DNA of 64,000 nt from Flavobacteriia bacterium (GCA_004293165.1 RDYL01000002.1:124001-188000); one strand, 5' to 3'; shown: positions 1-11,103, counted from the stretch's first letter. Notes: generated by a model not told the origin, from the letters alone. Program-made: numbers and translations.

Positions 1-92
1 CCTTCGTACCAAAAGGGTGGTTCCATTCGGTCAATTTGTGCCGATAGCGAAAGTGTGAATAGAGCGACAAATGAGAAAATTATTTTTTTCAT
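1..92 (-). CDS. SusA-like GH13 alpha-amylase/neopullulanase, N-terminal fragment (partial)
   Basis: Only the first 30 codons lie in the window; the gene runs off the left edge. The start ATG is at 92 and the translation begins MKKIIFSFVALFTLSLSAQ, a clear signal peptide. It continues IDRMEPPFWYEG, which resembles the start of the mature N-terminal domain of Bacteroidota GH13 cyclomaltodextrinase/neopullulanase (SusA) proteins, where a V/MEPPxWW motif is typical. It lies 8 bp downstream of the GH97 gene, so it should be the last visible gene of the leftward maltodextrin operon. The inferred role is periplasmic cleavage of maltodextrins or cyclodextrins. No catalytic residues are visible, so the family call rests on the short motif plus context. 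Confidence 0.65.
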   Translation of the reverse strand, partial: MKKIIFSFVALFTLSLSAQIDRMEPPFWYE

Positions 93-100
93 AGCTTTTA

Positions 101-2233
<2,133 letters not shown>

Positions 2234-2272
2234 TTAGCGGTAACATATGGTATCGCCTTTTTTATCATAGGT

Positions 2273-2288
2273 GTTTGCTTATGCAAAC
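2273..2288. repeat. Inverted repeat in the GH65-GH97 intergenic region
   Basis: Arms gtttgc and gcaaac are separated by 4 bases in the 98-bp gap between the GH65 and GH97 genes. There is a T-rich stretch on the plus side but no strong T-run on the minus strand, which is the direction of transcription. It could be an operator half-site pair, an mRNA processing or stability hairpin, or chance. The function is unknown. Confidence 0.35.
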
Positions 2289-2313
2289 TTTTTGTTAATA
2301 GCGATTTCATGTT

Positions 2314-4599
2314 TTAATTTTTAATTAGTTGCGATTCACCGTTTACAAACACTTCAACGTCTGAATTTCCTTCAATACAAACGTTTGTACCTTGTTGATT
2401 CACTTCTACTTTAACTATAGCATTTCTGAAATTCACTTTAAAAGAATAGCCGTTCCATTGAGTTGGAATTTTTGGTTCAAAATGCAATTGGTTATTTCTA
2501 ACGCGCATTCCACCAAATCCTTCCACAATGCTCATCCAAGTTCCCGCCATAGAAGTAATGTGTAAACCTTCTTCCACTTCTTTGTTGTAATCGTCTAAAT
2601 CTAAACGTGAAGTTCTTAAATAAAATGTATATGCTTGTTCCATTCTACCCAAAACAGCTGCTTGAATGGAATGCACACAAGGTGAAAGTGAACTTTCATG
2701 CACCGTAAATGGTTCGTAAAAATCAAAATGTTTTTCTAATTGGTCTTTGGTAAAATGATCTTCGAAGAAATAGAATCCTTGTAAGGTATCGGCTTGTTTG
2801 ATGTAAGGCGAACGTAAAATTCTGTCCCAAGACCATTTTTGATTAATTGGTCGTTGCGATTTATCTAAATTAGCTACCGTGATTAATTCTTTATCTAAGA
2901 AACCATCTTGTTGTAAATACACACCATGTTCTTCTGAATAAGGGAAATACATATTATCTGCGACTTTTTTCATTTCTGAAATTTCGGCTTGTGATAATTT
3001 CACTTTATTCATGATTCGCGTGTAATCCGATGTATATTCTACTTCTATTCTTTGAATTTGCTCTATCGCATAATCAATACACCATTTCGCAATATAATTA
3101 GTGTAGAAATTATTATTTACGTTGTTTTCATATTCATTTGGACCTGTAACTCCTAAAATCACATATTGATTTCTGTGGGTTGAAAAGGTCGCTCTTTGAT
3201 GCCAAAAACGGGCAATTCCAATTAAAACTTCTAAGCCTTTTTCTGGAATATACGAATAATCACCTGTGAATCTGTAGTAGTTATAAATAGCAAAAGCGAT
3301 GGCCCCATTTCTATGAATTTCCTCGAAAGTAATTTCCCATTCATTGTGACATTCTTCTCCGTTCATGGTTACCATTGGATACAAAGCAGCTCCATTTTTG
3401 AAACCTAATTTTTCAGCATTTTCGATGGCTTTGTCCAATTGGTTGTATCGATAGGCTAATAAATTTCGGGCAACTTGTTGGTCTTTTGTTGCCATATAAA
3501 ATGGAATACAATAGGCTTCTGTGTCCCAATAAGTAGAACCCCCGTATTTTTCTCCAGTAAATCCTTTTGGACCAATATTTAATCTTGAATCTTTTCCTAA
3601 ATAAGTTTGATTTAATTGGAAAATATTGAAACGAATTCCTTGTTGTGCTTTTACATCGCCATCAATGGTAATATCGCTCATTTCCCAAATTTTTCCCCAA
3701 GCTTGTTTTTGGTTTTCGGTTAATTGTGAAACACCTATTTCTAGTGCTTTGACGATGCTGTTTTTGGCACCTATAATTGTGTTTTCATGATTCATAGAAA
3801 CGGTGTAACCACCCATTTTTTGAATCATAGTAGTTTGCCCTTTAGTAACGGCAACTTCATAAGAAAACTGAATTTTTTCCTTAGTTTCTTGAACGCTCAC
3901 TGGCGCCACACTCAAATTTGAACCTTCCAACAAAATACTATTTTGCATAAAAGTGGTTGCTGTGAAATGCGTTTTGAAAGTTCTTGCAGTTACAAAAGCT
4001 TCATTAACCGAATGCTTTACGCTAATTGGTTCCCAAAATTTTTCTTCCCAATTGGCATCTTCGTTATGAACTCCCGCATCAACATAAGGTTTGAAAACAA
4101 TTTTTGCATCTGAGTTTAAAGTCGTGATTTCGTAATTGATAACCCCTACTTCGTCCAATTCTAGCGATAAGAAACGCTGTACTTTTACAGCGATTTCGGT
4201 TCCGTTTGCTAAAGTTGCATTGAAAGAACGGTAATAAATTCCTTCTTTCATATTCAACTCACGACGGAAATTAGAAACCGATTGACATTTGGCTAAATCT
4301 AAATTTTCGCTATTGATTTCAATATCAATTCCAATCCAGTTGGGTGCGTTTAGTACTTTTGCGAAATATTCGGGATAACCGTTTTTCCACCAGCCTACTT
4401 TTGTTTTATCGGGATAGTAAATTCCAGCAATGTAGCTTCCTTGAAACGTTTTACCAGAATAGTATTCTTCAAAATTAGCGCGTTGCCCCATAGCACCGTT
4501 TCCGATACTAAATAAACTCTCAGAAGATTTAACTCGCTCTGCATCAAATCCTTCTTCAATAATCGACCAATTGTCGGGTTGTATATAATCTTGATTCAT
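2314..4599 (-). CDS. GH65 family maltose phosphorylase
   Basis: This 761-residue protein has no signal peptide, so it is cytoplasmic. It covers the whole GH65 fold: N-terminal beta-sandwich (about 10-270), helical linker, (alpha/alpha)6 barrel (about 320-690) and a C-terminal beta domain. The segment TGPNEYENNVNNNFYTN carries the general acid Glu489, matching Glu487 of the Lactobacillus brevis enzyme. The HESSLSPCVHS segment (about 634-644) is the phosphate-binding loop region. The reaction is maltose plus phosphate to glucose plus beta-glucose-1-phosphate. The beta-phosphoglucomutase gene 44 bp upstream in the same operon fits this product and favours maltose over trehalose or kojibiose phosphorylase, as does the starch locus around it. 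Confidence 0.93.
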   Translation of the reverse strand: MNQDYIQPDNWSIIEEGFDAERVKSSESLFSIGNGAMGQRANFEEYYSGKTFQGSYIAGIYYPDKTKVGWWKNGYPEYFAKVLNAPNWIGIDIEINSENLDLAKCQSVSNFRRELNMKEGIYYRSFNATLANGTEIAVKVQRFLSLELDEVGVINYEITTLNSDAKIVFKPYVDAGVHNEDANWEEKFWEPISVKHSVNEAFVTARTFKTHFTATTFMQNSILLEGSNLSVAPVSVQETKEKIQFSYEVAVTKGQTTMIQKMGGYTVSMNHENTIIGAKNSIVKALEIGVSQLTENQKQAWGKIWEMSDITIDGDVKAQQGIRFNIFQLNQTYLGKDSRLNIGPKGFTGEKYGGSTYWDTEAYCIPFYMATKDQQVARNLLAYRYNQLDKAIENAEKLGFKNGAALYPMVTMNGEECHNEWEITFEEIHRNGAIAFAIYNYYRFTGDYSYIPEKGLEVLIGIARFWHQRATFSTHRNQYVILGVTGPNEYENNVNNNFYTNYIAKWCIDYAIEQIQRIEVEYTSDYTRIMNKVKLSQAEISEMKKVADNMYFPYSEEHGVYLQQDGFLDKELITVANLDKSQRPINQKWSWDRILRSPYIKQADTLQGFYFFEDHFTKDQLEKHFDFYEPFTVHESSLSPCVHSIQAAVLGRMEQAYTFYLRTSRLDLDDYNKEVEEGLHITSMAGTWMSIVEGFGGMRVRNNQLHFEPKIPTQWNGYSFKVNFRNAIVKVEVNQQGTNVCIEGNSDVEVFVNGESQLIKN

Positions 4600-4609
4600 T
4601 TTTGTAATA

Positions 4610-4665
4610 TGTCAATTAGTTAATGTGTCAATTAGTCAATTTTTCAACTAATTAATTGAAATAAA
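4610..4665. repeat. Short imperfect tandem repeat in the GH65-pgmB spacer
   Basis: The 44-bp spacer holds two copies of gtcaattagt (around 4611-4635) followed by related caattt/aattaatt text that runs into the pgmB stop region. Short AT-rich repeats of this kind are common between flavobacterial genes. No function can be assigned. Confidence 0.4.
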
Positions 4666-5297
4666 AAGGCTTCATCTATAAAGGTGAAATCTATAAAATT
4701 GTACTTTGCTTCATGTAAAACGGATGCATCTCCGATTCCTACACTTATCATGTTAGCAATATTAGCTGCCTGAATTCCGGCTACCGAATCTTCAAAAACG
4801 ATAGCATTTTCATTAGTTACACCTACCAATTGCACTGCTCTTAAAAACACTTCTGGGTCTGGTTTTGCGTTTGAAACGTCATTTCCGTCCACAATAGCAT
4901 CAAAAAAGTGCATGATATTGGTTTTTTCTAAAATGGGACGCGCATTTTTACTTGCTGAACCCAAAGCAATGTATTGGTTTTTACTTTTCAGATATTCCAA
5001 TACTTTTAGTACACCTGGAAGAATTTCACTTTCGTCCATGTCTACTAAATAGGAAAGGTATTCTTCATTTTTTTGAACCAACCATTGGTTTTTGTCCTCT
5101 TGAGTAGCTTGGATGTTTCCCAATTCTAAAATAATGTCTAGAGAACGAACACGGCTTACGCCTTTTAATCCTTCGTTGTGTTCGTGCGTAAATTCGATTC
5201 CTAATTGATTGGCCAATTTTTGCCACGCTAAAAAATGATATTTAGCAGTGTCAACGATTACACCATCTAGGTCGAATATGAATGCTTTTTTTGCCAT
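4644..5297 (-). CDS. pgmB: Beta-phosphoglucomutase (HAD superfamily)
   Basis: This 217-residue HAD phosphatase-fold protein converts beta-glucose-1-phosphate to glucose-6-phosphate in the cytoplasm. Motif I is FDLDGVIVDT, with nucleophile Asp9 and acid/base Asp11. Motif II is the GSASKNA segment, and the Lys and acidic residues of motifs III/IV lie in NAKPDPEVF and VFEDSVAGIQAA. The cap segment HFLAWQKLA is typical of beta-PGM. It lies 11 bp downstream of the MFS gene and 44 bp upstream of GH65 maltose phosphorylase, whose product it consumes. Context makes the beta-PGM assignment much stronger than a generic HAD call. Confidence 0.95.
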   Translation of the reverse strand: MAKKAFIFDLDGVIVDTAKYHFLAWQKLANQLGIEFTHEHNEGLKGVSRVRSLDIILELGNIQATQEDKNQWLVQKNEEYLSYLVDMDESEILPGVLKVLEYLKSKNQYIALGSASKNARPILEKTNIMHFFDAIVDGNDVSNAKPDPEVFLRAVQLVGVTNENAIVFEDSVAGIQAANIANMISVGIGDASVLHEAKYNFIDFTFIDEAFLFQLIS

Positions 5298-5308
5298 AAT
5301 CTATTTTA

Positions 5309-6715
5309 TTATCCGGAAATTGCGTTTTTATCGGTTATTAAGAAGTTGCAAAGTCCTGCAATTATCAAAGAAATTCCAGCTAATATCATAGCATTTATAT
5401 GTGCTTCTCCGATTAATTTGTATAAAAAGTTAATTCCGCCAAGTGCAGCAATAATTTGAGGTATAACAATAAACATGTTAAATAAACCCATCATCATTCC
5501 CATTTTATCTGGATTAACGGAGCTTGATAACATGGCATAAGGCATTGATAGAATACTTCCCCATGAAAAACCAATCAGAATGAAAGAATACATCAAGGTT
5601 GATGGTGTAGCAAAAAACATGTAAATAAATCCTAATCCTCCTAACATTAAAGAAGCCATATGGATGTACTTTCTGTTGATTTTTCTTTTTAAAGTGTAAA
5701 ATGTCAATAACAATGCAAATGCCATAGATGACAAACCATATACTCCAGTTGCCGAACCCACTAAGTCCGCAGAATCATTATAGACCTTGTCTTTAGCTTT
5801 GTAATCACTTTCGGCAATTTGATTTAAAAAAATAGTTTCTTTTTTGTCATTTTTCAAAGCTTCACCATCTTTATCAAGTTTTGCAAATTCTTTTACATCT
5901 GGTTTTGCCGAGTGGTAAACATGTTCTGTTAAAGCTGGTGTTGATAAACTCCACATCGTAAAAAAGGCAAACCAACTAAAAAATTGAATGAGACCTAGTT
6001 TTTTCATTGTGGAAGGCATTTCCTTCAAGCTCAAAATTAAATCTGGAATAAATCTTGATTCTTTTTTTTCGGAAAGAAATTTTTCTAAATCTTGTGGTGG
6101 ATCCTCTTTTGTGGTAAAAATGGTGAATAAAATGCTTGCAAAAAACACAAAGGCTCCAATAGAAAAAGCAACTACAACAGATTGTGGAATTACACCCGCA
6201 GCAGCTTCATTTGAAACGCCTAGTTTGTTAACTAACCAAGGTAAGTTACTTGCTATCCATGTTCCAATACCAATAATTAAAGTTTGAATTACAAATCCAT
6301 TTGAGCGTTGCGATTCTGGAAGTTTATCTGCTACCAGTGCGCGAAAAGGTTCCATACTAATATTGATTGACGAATCCAATACCCATAATAGTCCCGCAGC
6401 AATCCATAATACTGGAGAATGAGGCATGAAAAATAAAGTAACTGAAGCTAAAATAGCACCAATCAGAAAAAAGGGTTTTCTTCTGCCGTATCTTGGGTTC
6501 CATGTGTTATCGGATAAGTACCCAACGATAGGTTGAACTAAAAGTCCAGTTAAGGGTGCTGCAATCCATAATCCGGGAATGTCATCAACATTTGCGCCCA
6601 GCGTTTGAAAAATTCTAGACATAAATCCGCCTTGTAAGGCAAAACCGAACTGTATCCCTAAGAAACCGAAACTCATGTTCCAAATTTCCCAGAAACCTAA
6701 TTTACGCTTTTCCAT
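5309..6715 (-). CDS. MFS sugar transporter, probable maltose/H+ symporter (SLC45/GPH-like)
   Basis: This 468-residue membrane protein has about 12 hydrophobic segments. The first helix region (FWNMSFGFLGIQFGFALQ-like) and the loop SDNTWNPRYGRRKPFFLIG are typical of SLC45/GPH-type sugar porters in bacterial maltodextrin loci. A central insertion of about 50 polar residues (about 265-315) faces solvent between helices. It is the first gene of the leftward operon, followed by pgmB, GH65, GH97 and GH13. The inferred role is import of maltose or short maltodextrins across the inner membrane to feed maltose phosphorylase. Substrate is from context, not from binding residues. Confidence 0.88.
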   Translation of the reverse strand: MEKRKLGFWEIWNMSFGFLGIQFGFALQGGFMSRIFQTLGANVDDIPGLWIAAPLTGLLVQPIVGYLSDNTWNPRYGRRKPFFLIGAILASVTLFFMPHSPVLWIAAGLLWVLDSSINISMEPFRALVADKLPESQRSNGFVIQTLIIGIGTWIASNLPWLVNKLGVSNEAAAGVIPQSVVVAFSIGAFVFFASILFTIFTTKEDPPQDLEKFLSEKKESRFIPDLILSLKEMPSTMKKLGLIQFFSWFAFFTMWSLSTPALTEHVYHSAKPDVKEFAKLDKDGEALKNDKKETIFLNQIAESDYKAKDKVYNDSADLVGSATGVYGLSSMAFALLLTFYTLKRKINRKYIHMASLMLGGLGFIYMFFATPSTLMYSFILIGFSWGSILSMPYAMLSSSVNPDKMGMMMGLFNMFIVIPQIIAALGGINFLYKLIGEAHINAMILAGISLIIAGLCNFLITDKNAISG

Positions 6716-6738
6716 TATCGTAATTTAAATTAAAATAC

Positions 6739-6757
6739 GATAAGCACTTTGCTTATC
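6739..6757. promoter_or_regulatory. Inverted repeat in the leader of the maltose operon
   Basis: Arms gataagc and gcttatc are separated by 5 bases, starting 24 bp upstream of the MFS start codon. Given the predicted -7 element at 6801-6808, this would lie in the 5' leader of the leftward operon mRNA. It may be an operator or an RNA hairpin. No regulator can be assigned. Confidence 0.4.
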
Positions 6758-6770
6758 AAAACTTATGTGT

Positions 6771-6791
6771 TTAGAAGTGAAATTATAAGCT
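6771..6791 (+). promoter_or_regulatory. Copy 1 of a 21-bp motif shared with the susC promoter region
   Basis: The sequence reads ttagaagtga, aa, then ttataagct. It matches 8110-8130 at 20 of 21 positions. Relative to the leftward operon it is in the reverse orientation and lies just after the predicted transcription start. It is a candidate site for a shared regulator of the two arms of the starch locus. Confidence 0.5.
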
Positions 6792-6800
6792 TTGATATCA

Positions 6801-6808
6801 CAAATATA
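6801..6808 (-). promoter_or_regulatory. Candidate -7 promoter element of the maltose operon
   Basis: On the minus strand this reads TATATTTG, a match to the Bacteroidota primary sigma -7 consensus TAnnTTTG. No good TTG -33 element is visible about 20 bp upstream, which would fit an activator-dependent promoter. The leader to the MFS start would be about 80 nt. Confidence 0.5.
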
Positions 6809-6913
6809 AAAGTAAATTTTGAATAAATAATCCTATTTATTTAAAATAAAATTATCAAAAGTTTAAAAAATAAATTTATAAATTATTGGTTTATAATTGC
6901 TTAAATACAACTA

Positions 6914-7936
6914 TTACGATTTCGTAGATTCTCTAATAATCAAATTAGTTTCAATAATTTCTGTTTTGTATTGTTCGTCTTCTTCATCTTCTAATTCCAA
7001 ACGATCAATTAGCATTTGTGCTGCTTTTCTTCCCATTTTTATACCATTTTGACTCACGGTTGATATACTAGGTGTAGAAAATTGAGAAATAATTCCGTCT
7101 GTAAAACCAATTATTGAAATATCATCAGGAACTTTTAAATTATTTTTTGCCGCAATTTTGATAGCTGTAACTGCAAATAATTCGTTCACTGCAAAAATAG
7201 CATCACATTTTATATTTTTTATAAGGTTTTCTATTTTGACAGAACAATTATCAATATCCTCAATTTTAACAATTAAATCCTCGTTTATTTGAATGTTATT
7301 TGCAAGTAATGCTTTTTTGTATCCGTCAGTTCTTAATTTTCCTACACTAACATAATCTACTGTCGTGATTAATCCTATTTTATTAAAACCACTATTAATT
7401 AAAAACTGTACCGCATTAGAAGCGGCTTCTTGATCATCAATAATAACTTTATCACAAAAAACATCATTGGTAATTCTATCAAACATAACCACAGGCATCC
7501 CTTGGCTAATTATTTCTTGTATATGATGAAAATCCTTTTTTTGTTGGGTTTCTTTAGACAATGACATGATGAAACCATCCGTGCTTCCATTTGCTAACAA
7601 CTCCATATTTATCACCTCTTTATCAAATGACTCATCTGACAAACAAACAATAACATTATAGCCATTTTCATTAGCTACTTGCTCAATTCCGCTAATTACA
7701 GTTGCAAAAAAATGATGTACAATTTCAGGAATAATAATTCCTATTGTTTTCGTTTTTTTATTTTTTAAACTTAAAGCAATGTTGTTCGGCTTGTAATTGT
7801 AAAGTTTAGCAAATGCCTGAACTTTTAATCGGGTGTCTTCACTGATTTCATGACTATCTCTTAACGATTTAGAAACTGTTGAAATAGAGACATCTAATTC
7901 TTTTGCAATCTGCTTTAGTGTAACTTTTTTTCTCAT
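6914..7936 (-). CDS. LacI-family transcriptional regulator of the starch/maltose locus
   Basis: This 340-residue protein has an N-terminal LacI helix-turn-helix (about 4-25, VTLKQIAKELDVSISTVSKS) with the hinge ending near residue 58. A periplasmic-binding-protein-like ligand domain follows (about 62-335; TIGIIIPEIVHHFFATVISG). It is flanked by the leftward maltose operon and the rightward susCDE genes, and is transcribed divergently from susC across a 224-bp spacer holding a perfect cgaaaacgttttcg palindrome. The inferred role is control of both arms in response to maltose or an oligosaccharide. Whether it represses or activates cannot be read from the sequence. It may have its own promoter, since 198 bp separate it from the MFS gene. 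Confidence 0.93.
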   Translation of the reverse strand: MRKKVTLKQIAKELDVSISTVSKSLRDSHEISEDTRLKVQAFAKLYNYKPNNIALSLKNKKTKTIGIIIPEIVHHFFATVISGIEQVANENGYNVIVCLSDESFDKEVINMELLANGSTDGFIMSLSKETQQKKDFHHIQEIISQGMPVVMFDRITNDVFCDKVIIDDQEAASNAVQFLINSGFNKIGLITTVDYVSVGKLRTDGYKKALLANNIQINEDLIVKIEDIDNCSVKIENLIKNIKCDAIFAVNELFAVTAIKIAAKNNLKVPDDISIIGFTDGIISQFSTPSISTVSQNGIKMGRKAAQMLIDRLELEDEEDEQYKTEIIETNLIIRESTKS

Positions 7937-8039
7937 TTTGAAAAATACGAAATATTAATATGTTTTAAAAGTAGGTATTTTTTTTTAAGTATCGTAATTT
8001 TTAGATGAAATCACTAGTAAAACAATAAAGTTTTCAACA

Positions 8040-8053
8040 CGAAAACGTTTTCG
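8040..8053. promoter_or_regulatory. Perfect palindromic operator, LacI-type (cgaaaacgttttcg)
   Basis: This 14-bp perfect palindrome has a central CG, the hallmark of LacI-family operators. It lies in the divergent spacer about 104 bp upstream of the LacI-type gene start and about 107 bp upstream of the susC start. It is the most likely binding site of the neighbouring regulator. I saw no second exact copy upstream of the leftward operon. Confidence 0.65.
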
Positions 8054-8109
8054 AAAGGTTTTTCACAAGTCCAAATTTTTTTTATTACAATTTTTACATA
8101 AATTTAACA

Positions 8110-8130
8110 TTAGAAGTGAATTTATAAGCT
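8110..8130 (+). promoter_or_regulatory. Copy 2 of the shared 21-bp motif, upstream of susC
   Basis: The sequence reads ttagaagtga, at, then ttataagct, ending 30 bp before the susC start codon. It differs from 6771-6791 at one position only. A weak -7-like element (taaattta, 8099-8106) lies just upstream, so the motif would sit at or just after the transcription start. Here it is in the same orientation as the gene. Confidence 0.5.
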
Positions 8131-8160
8131 ATTAAAAACAATCTAATCTAAACAATTTGT

Positions 8161-11091
8161 ATGAAAACACTGCAAAAAAAGCTGTTATTTTTCTTATTAA
8201 TATTGCCTTTAGGTATTCTTGCACAAAGTACATTAAAAGGTACAGTGTTAGATGGGGCTAATTCTGGTCCGCTACCTGGCGCAAATATTATTGTAGAAGG
8301 ATCAAAAAACGGCACTACTACTGATTTTGATGGAAAATTTACAATTTCAAACATCAAAACAGGAGATGTAATCACAATCTCTTACATTGGTTATAAAGAC
8401 CAAAAAATTACTTTCAACAACCAAAACAACATTACAATTACTTTACAAGAAGATTCTAAAGAATTGAAAGATGTTGTAGTTATTGGTTATGGAACTGTTA
8501 AAAAGAAAGATGCTACTGGTTCAGTAAGCACTTTAAGTTCTAAAGATTTTAATAAAGGTGCAAATGTTACAGTTGATAATTTATTAACTGGTAAAGTAGC
8601 TGGAGTAACTATTAATACTAATGGAGGTTCTCCAGGATCAGTTCCAACAATAAGAATTAGAGGTGGATCTTCATTGTTAGCAAACAATGACCCACTTGTT
8701 GTTTTAGACGGTCTACCAATGGACTCAAGAGTATTGGCAACACTTAATCCTAGTGATGTTGAGAGTTTCACTATTTTAAAAGACGCATCAGCAACAGCTA
8801 TATATGGAACTAGAGCTTCTAATGGTGTTATTATCATAACAACTAAAAAAGGTTCTAAAGAACTTCAAATTGATTACAATATTCAATATGGTTCTGGTAA
8901 AAAAGTTAACAAAATTGATGTGCTTTCAGCTGATCAATTCAGACAAGTAGTTAACAATCTTTACCCTGTTGGACCTGGAATACCTGATTCTGCTTTCAAT
9001 CAAGGAATTAGAAATAAAATGGGGAATGCTAATACAGATTGGCAAGAAGAAATATACAGAAGAACGGATTATATAGACAATAATCTAAGTGTTCGAGGGA
9101 ATTTATTAGGATTTTTACCAACTAGATTAACGATTGGAAATACTTTCCAAGAGGGACTACGTTTAACTGATTATATGAATAGAAATAATATTTCATTAAA
9201 TTTAAACCCAAGTTTCTTTAATAATCATTTAAAAACTAAATTATCTGTTAACTACACAAACACCCAAAGAAGAAATGCTCCAGGTGTTGAAGGTGGTGCT
9301 ATTGCAATGGATCCTACACAACCTGTTTACGATCTAACATCTCCATTTGATGGTTTCTTTGAATTTAGAGATGGCCCAACAGTTAATGATTTTGCAACTA
9401 TTGCAACTGCAAACCCAGTAGCTCAATTGTTACAAACTAACAATAGAAGTGTTAATAGAAAACTATTTGGAAACTTTGAAGTTGATTATAAATTTCATTT
9501 TTTACCTGAACTACGTTGGGTTACTAATTTTGGCTATGACAGAGATTCTGGTTATAGTAAAAACTTTACCCCTACAACAGCTAGAACTTCACCTATTAGA
9601 CAAAATGTATTAATTGGAAATAATAGTTATTCAGACGGTGAGAGCACTAATAAGTTATTAGATTCTTATCTTGTTTTCAGTAAAACAATAAACAACTTAA
9701 CATTAGATGTAACTGGAGGTTATTCGTATCAAATTTTCGAAGGAAATGGCTTTACAACCAGAAATCAGAACAATATTGACGATGTACCACAATATTTTGT
9801 TAGCGATGACATCGTATATGTAGGTTTCTTTGGAAGAACAAACTTTACTTATAAAAGTAAATATTTATTAACTTTAAGTTACAGAAGAGACGGAACTTCA
9901 AGATTTTCAGAATCAAACAGATGGGGAAATTTCCCAGCAGCATCATTAGCATGGAAAGTAAACGAAGATTTCCTTAAAAATAATAAAACCATAAGCGAAC
10001 TTAAACTAAGAGCTGGATGGGGTATTACGGGTCAACAAGATATTGGAGCTGGATTATTTTATTTACCACAATATTTCTTGGGTGACCAAAACTCTCAATA
10101 TGCTTTTGGAAACAACTACTTCAATGTAGCACAACCAGGAGGATTTAATCCAAATCTTAAATGGGAAGAAACAACTACATATAATGCAGGTATTGATTTT
10201 GGTATAAAAGAAAATAGATTGAATGGTAGTTTAGATTTCTTTTACAAAATTTCAGATGATTTATTCCAAGTTGCTCCTTTTGCTGACGGTAGTAACTTTA
10301 CAAACGAAGGTGCTCAAAATATTGGCAGCATGAGTGTTAAAGGTTTTGAATTAAACATTAATTATGATGTTATTAAACAAGAAAACCTTAATTGGAATGT
10401 AAATTTCAATGCGTCAAAATTTGAAAGAAGAATTGATGAAATTGCTGGCGGGGTGCCAATTTTCGTTGGAAACATAGGTGTAGGTACTGAATCACAAATA
10501 ATGCAAGAAGGATTTACACCAAATTCGTTCTATGTATTTAAGCAATTATATAATTCAAATGGAATGCCAATTGAAGGAGCTTTTGCTGACTTAAATGGCG
10601 ATGGAATTGTAAACAACAGTGACCGATACATTTATAAAAATATTGATCCAGATTTAGTTTTAGGTTTCTCAACTAGTTTTAACTACAAAAATTTTGACTT
10701 AGGATTTAACTTAAGAGCAAGTTTTGGAAACAGAATATTAAATGTTGTAAAATCACGTTCTTCTTATTACAACCAAATTTTAAATGGAGAATTACAAAAT
10801 CTTCCTTCATCTGTACTTGATTACAATTTCCAAACTCCAGGTATAGGTCAAGTTTTATCAGATTTATATGTAGAAAATGGATCTTTCTTACGAATGGATT
10901 ATGCTACACTTGGTTATACATTTCCTAAATGGTTAGAAGGAAAAGCTTCTTTAAGATTATTTACTGGAGTACAAAACCCATTTATTATTACTAAATATTC
11001 TGGATTAGACCCTGAATTTACAGGGGGTAATGATCAAACTATTTATCCTAGACAAAGACAAATATTATTTGGAGCTAACGTCAAATTTTAA
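8161..11091 (+). CDS. susC: SusC-like TonB-dependent outer-membrane transporter
   Basis: This 976-residue protein imports maltooligosaccharides across the outer membrane using TonB energy, together with SusD. It has a signal peptide (MKTLQKKLLFFLLILPLGILAQ) and a carboxypeptidase-D regulatory-like domain (about 24-100, GTVLDGANSGPLPGANI). The TonB-box/plug start DVVVIGYGTVKKKDATGS is at about 105-122, followed by the plug and a long 22-strand barrel ending in a terminal Phe (NVKF). It is the first gene of the rightward operon, with susD 12 bp downstream. The specificity call for starch products comes from the neighbouring glycoside hydrolases. Confidence 0.95.
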   Translation: MKTLQKKLLFFLLILPLGILAQSTLKGTVLDGANSGPLPGANIIVEGSKNGTTTDFDGKFTISNIKTGDVITISYIGYKDQKITFNNQNNITITLQEDSKELKDVVVIGYGTVKKKDATGSVSTLSSKDFNKGANVTVDNLLTGKVAGVTINTNGGSPGSVPTIRIRGGSSLLANNDPLVVLDGLPMDSRVLATLNPSDVESFTILKDASATAIYGTRASNGVIIITTKKGSKELQIDYNIQYGSGKKVNKIDVLSADQFRQVVNNLYPVGPGIPDSAFNQGIRNKMGNANTDWQEEIYRRTDYIDNNLSVRGNLLGFLPTRLTIGNTFQEGLRLTDYMNRNNISLNLNPSFFNNHLKTKLSVNYTNTQRRNAPGVEGGAIAMDPTQPVYDLTSPFDGFFEFRDGPTVNDFATIATANPVAQLLQTNNRSVNRKLFGNFEVDYKFHFLPELRWVTNFGYDRDSGYSKNFTPTTARTSPIRQNVLIGNNSYSDGESTNKLLDSYLVFSKTINNLTLDVTGGYSYQIFEGNGFTTRNQNNIDDVPQYFVSDDIVYVGFFGRTNFTYKSKYLLTLSYRRDGTSRFSESNRWGNFPAASLAWKVNEDFLKNNKTISELKLRAGWGITGQQDIGAGLFYLPQYFLGDQNSQYAFGNNYFNVAQPGGFNPNLKWEETTTYNAGIDFGIKENRLNGSLDFFYKISDDLFQVAPFADGSNFTNEGAQNIGSMSVKGFELNINYDVIKQENLNWNVNFNASKFERRIDEIAGGVPIFVGNIGVGTESQIMQEGFTPNSFYVFKQLYNSNGMPIEGAFADLNGDGIVNNSDRYIYKNIDPDLVLGFSTSFNYKNFDLGFNLRASFGNRILNVVKSRSSYYNQILNGELQNLPSSVLDYNFQTPGIGQVLSDLYVENGSFLRMDYATLGYTFPKWLEGKASLRLFTGVQNPFIITKYSGLDPEFTGGNDQTIYPRQRQILFGANVKF

Positions 11092-11103
11092 AAAATTGTG
11101 AAT

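Noticed and set aside
11098..11103. GTG start for the SusD-like gene
   Set aside because: The ATG six bases downstream gives the standard lipoprotein signal; the GTG adds only MN.
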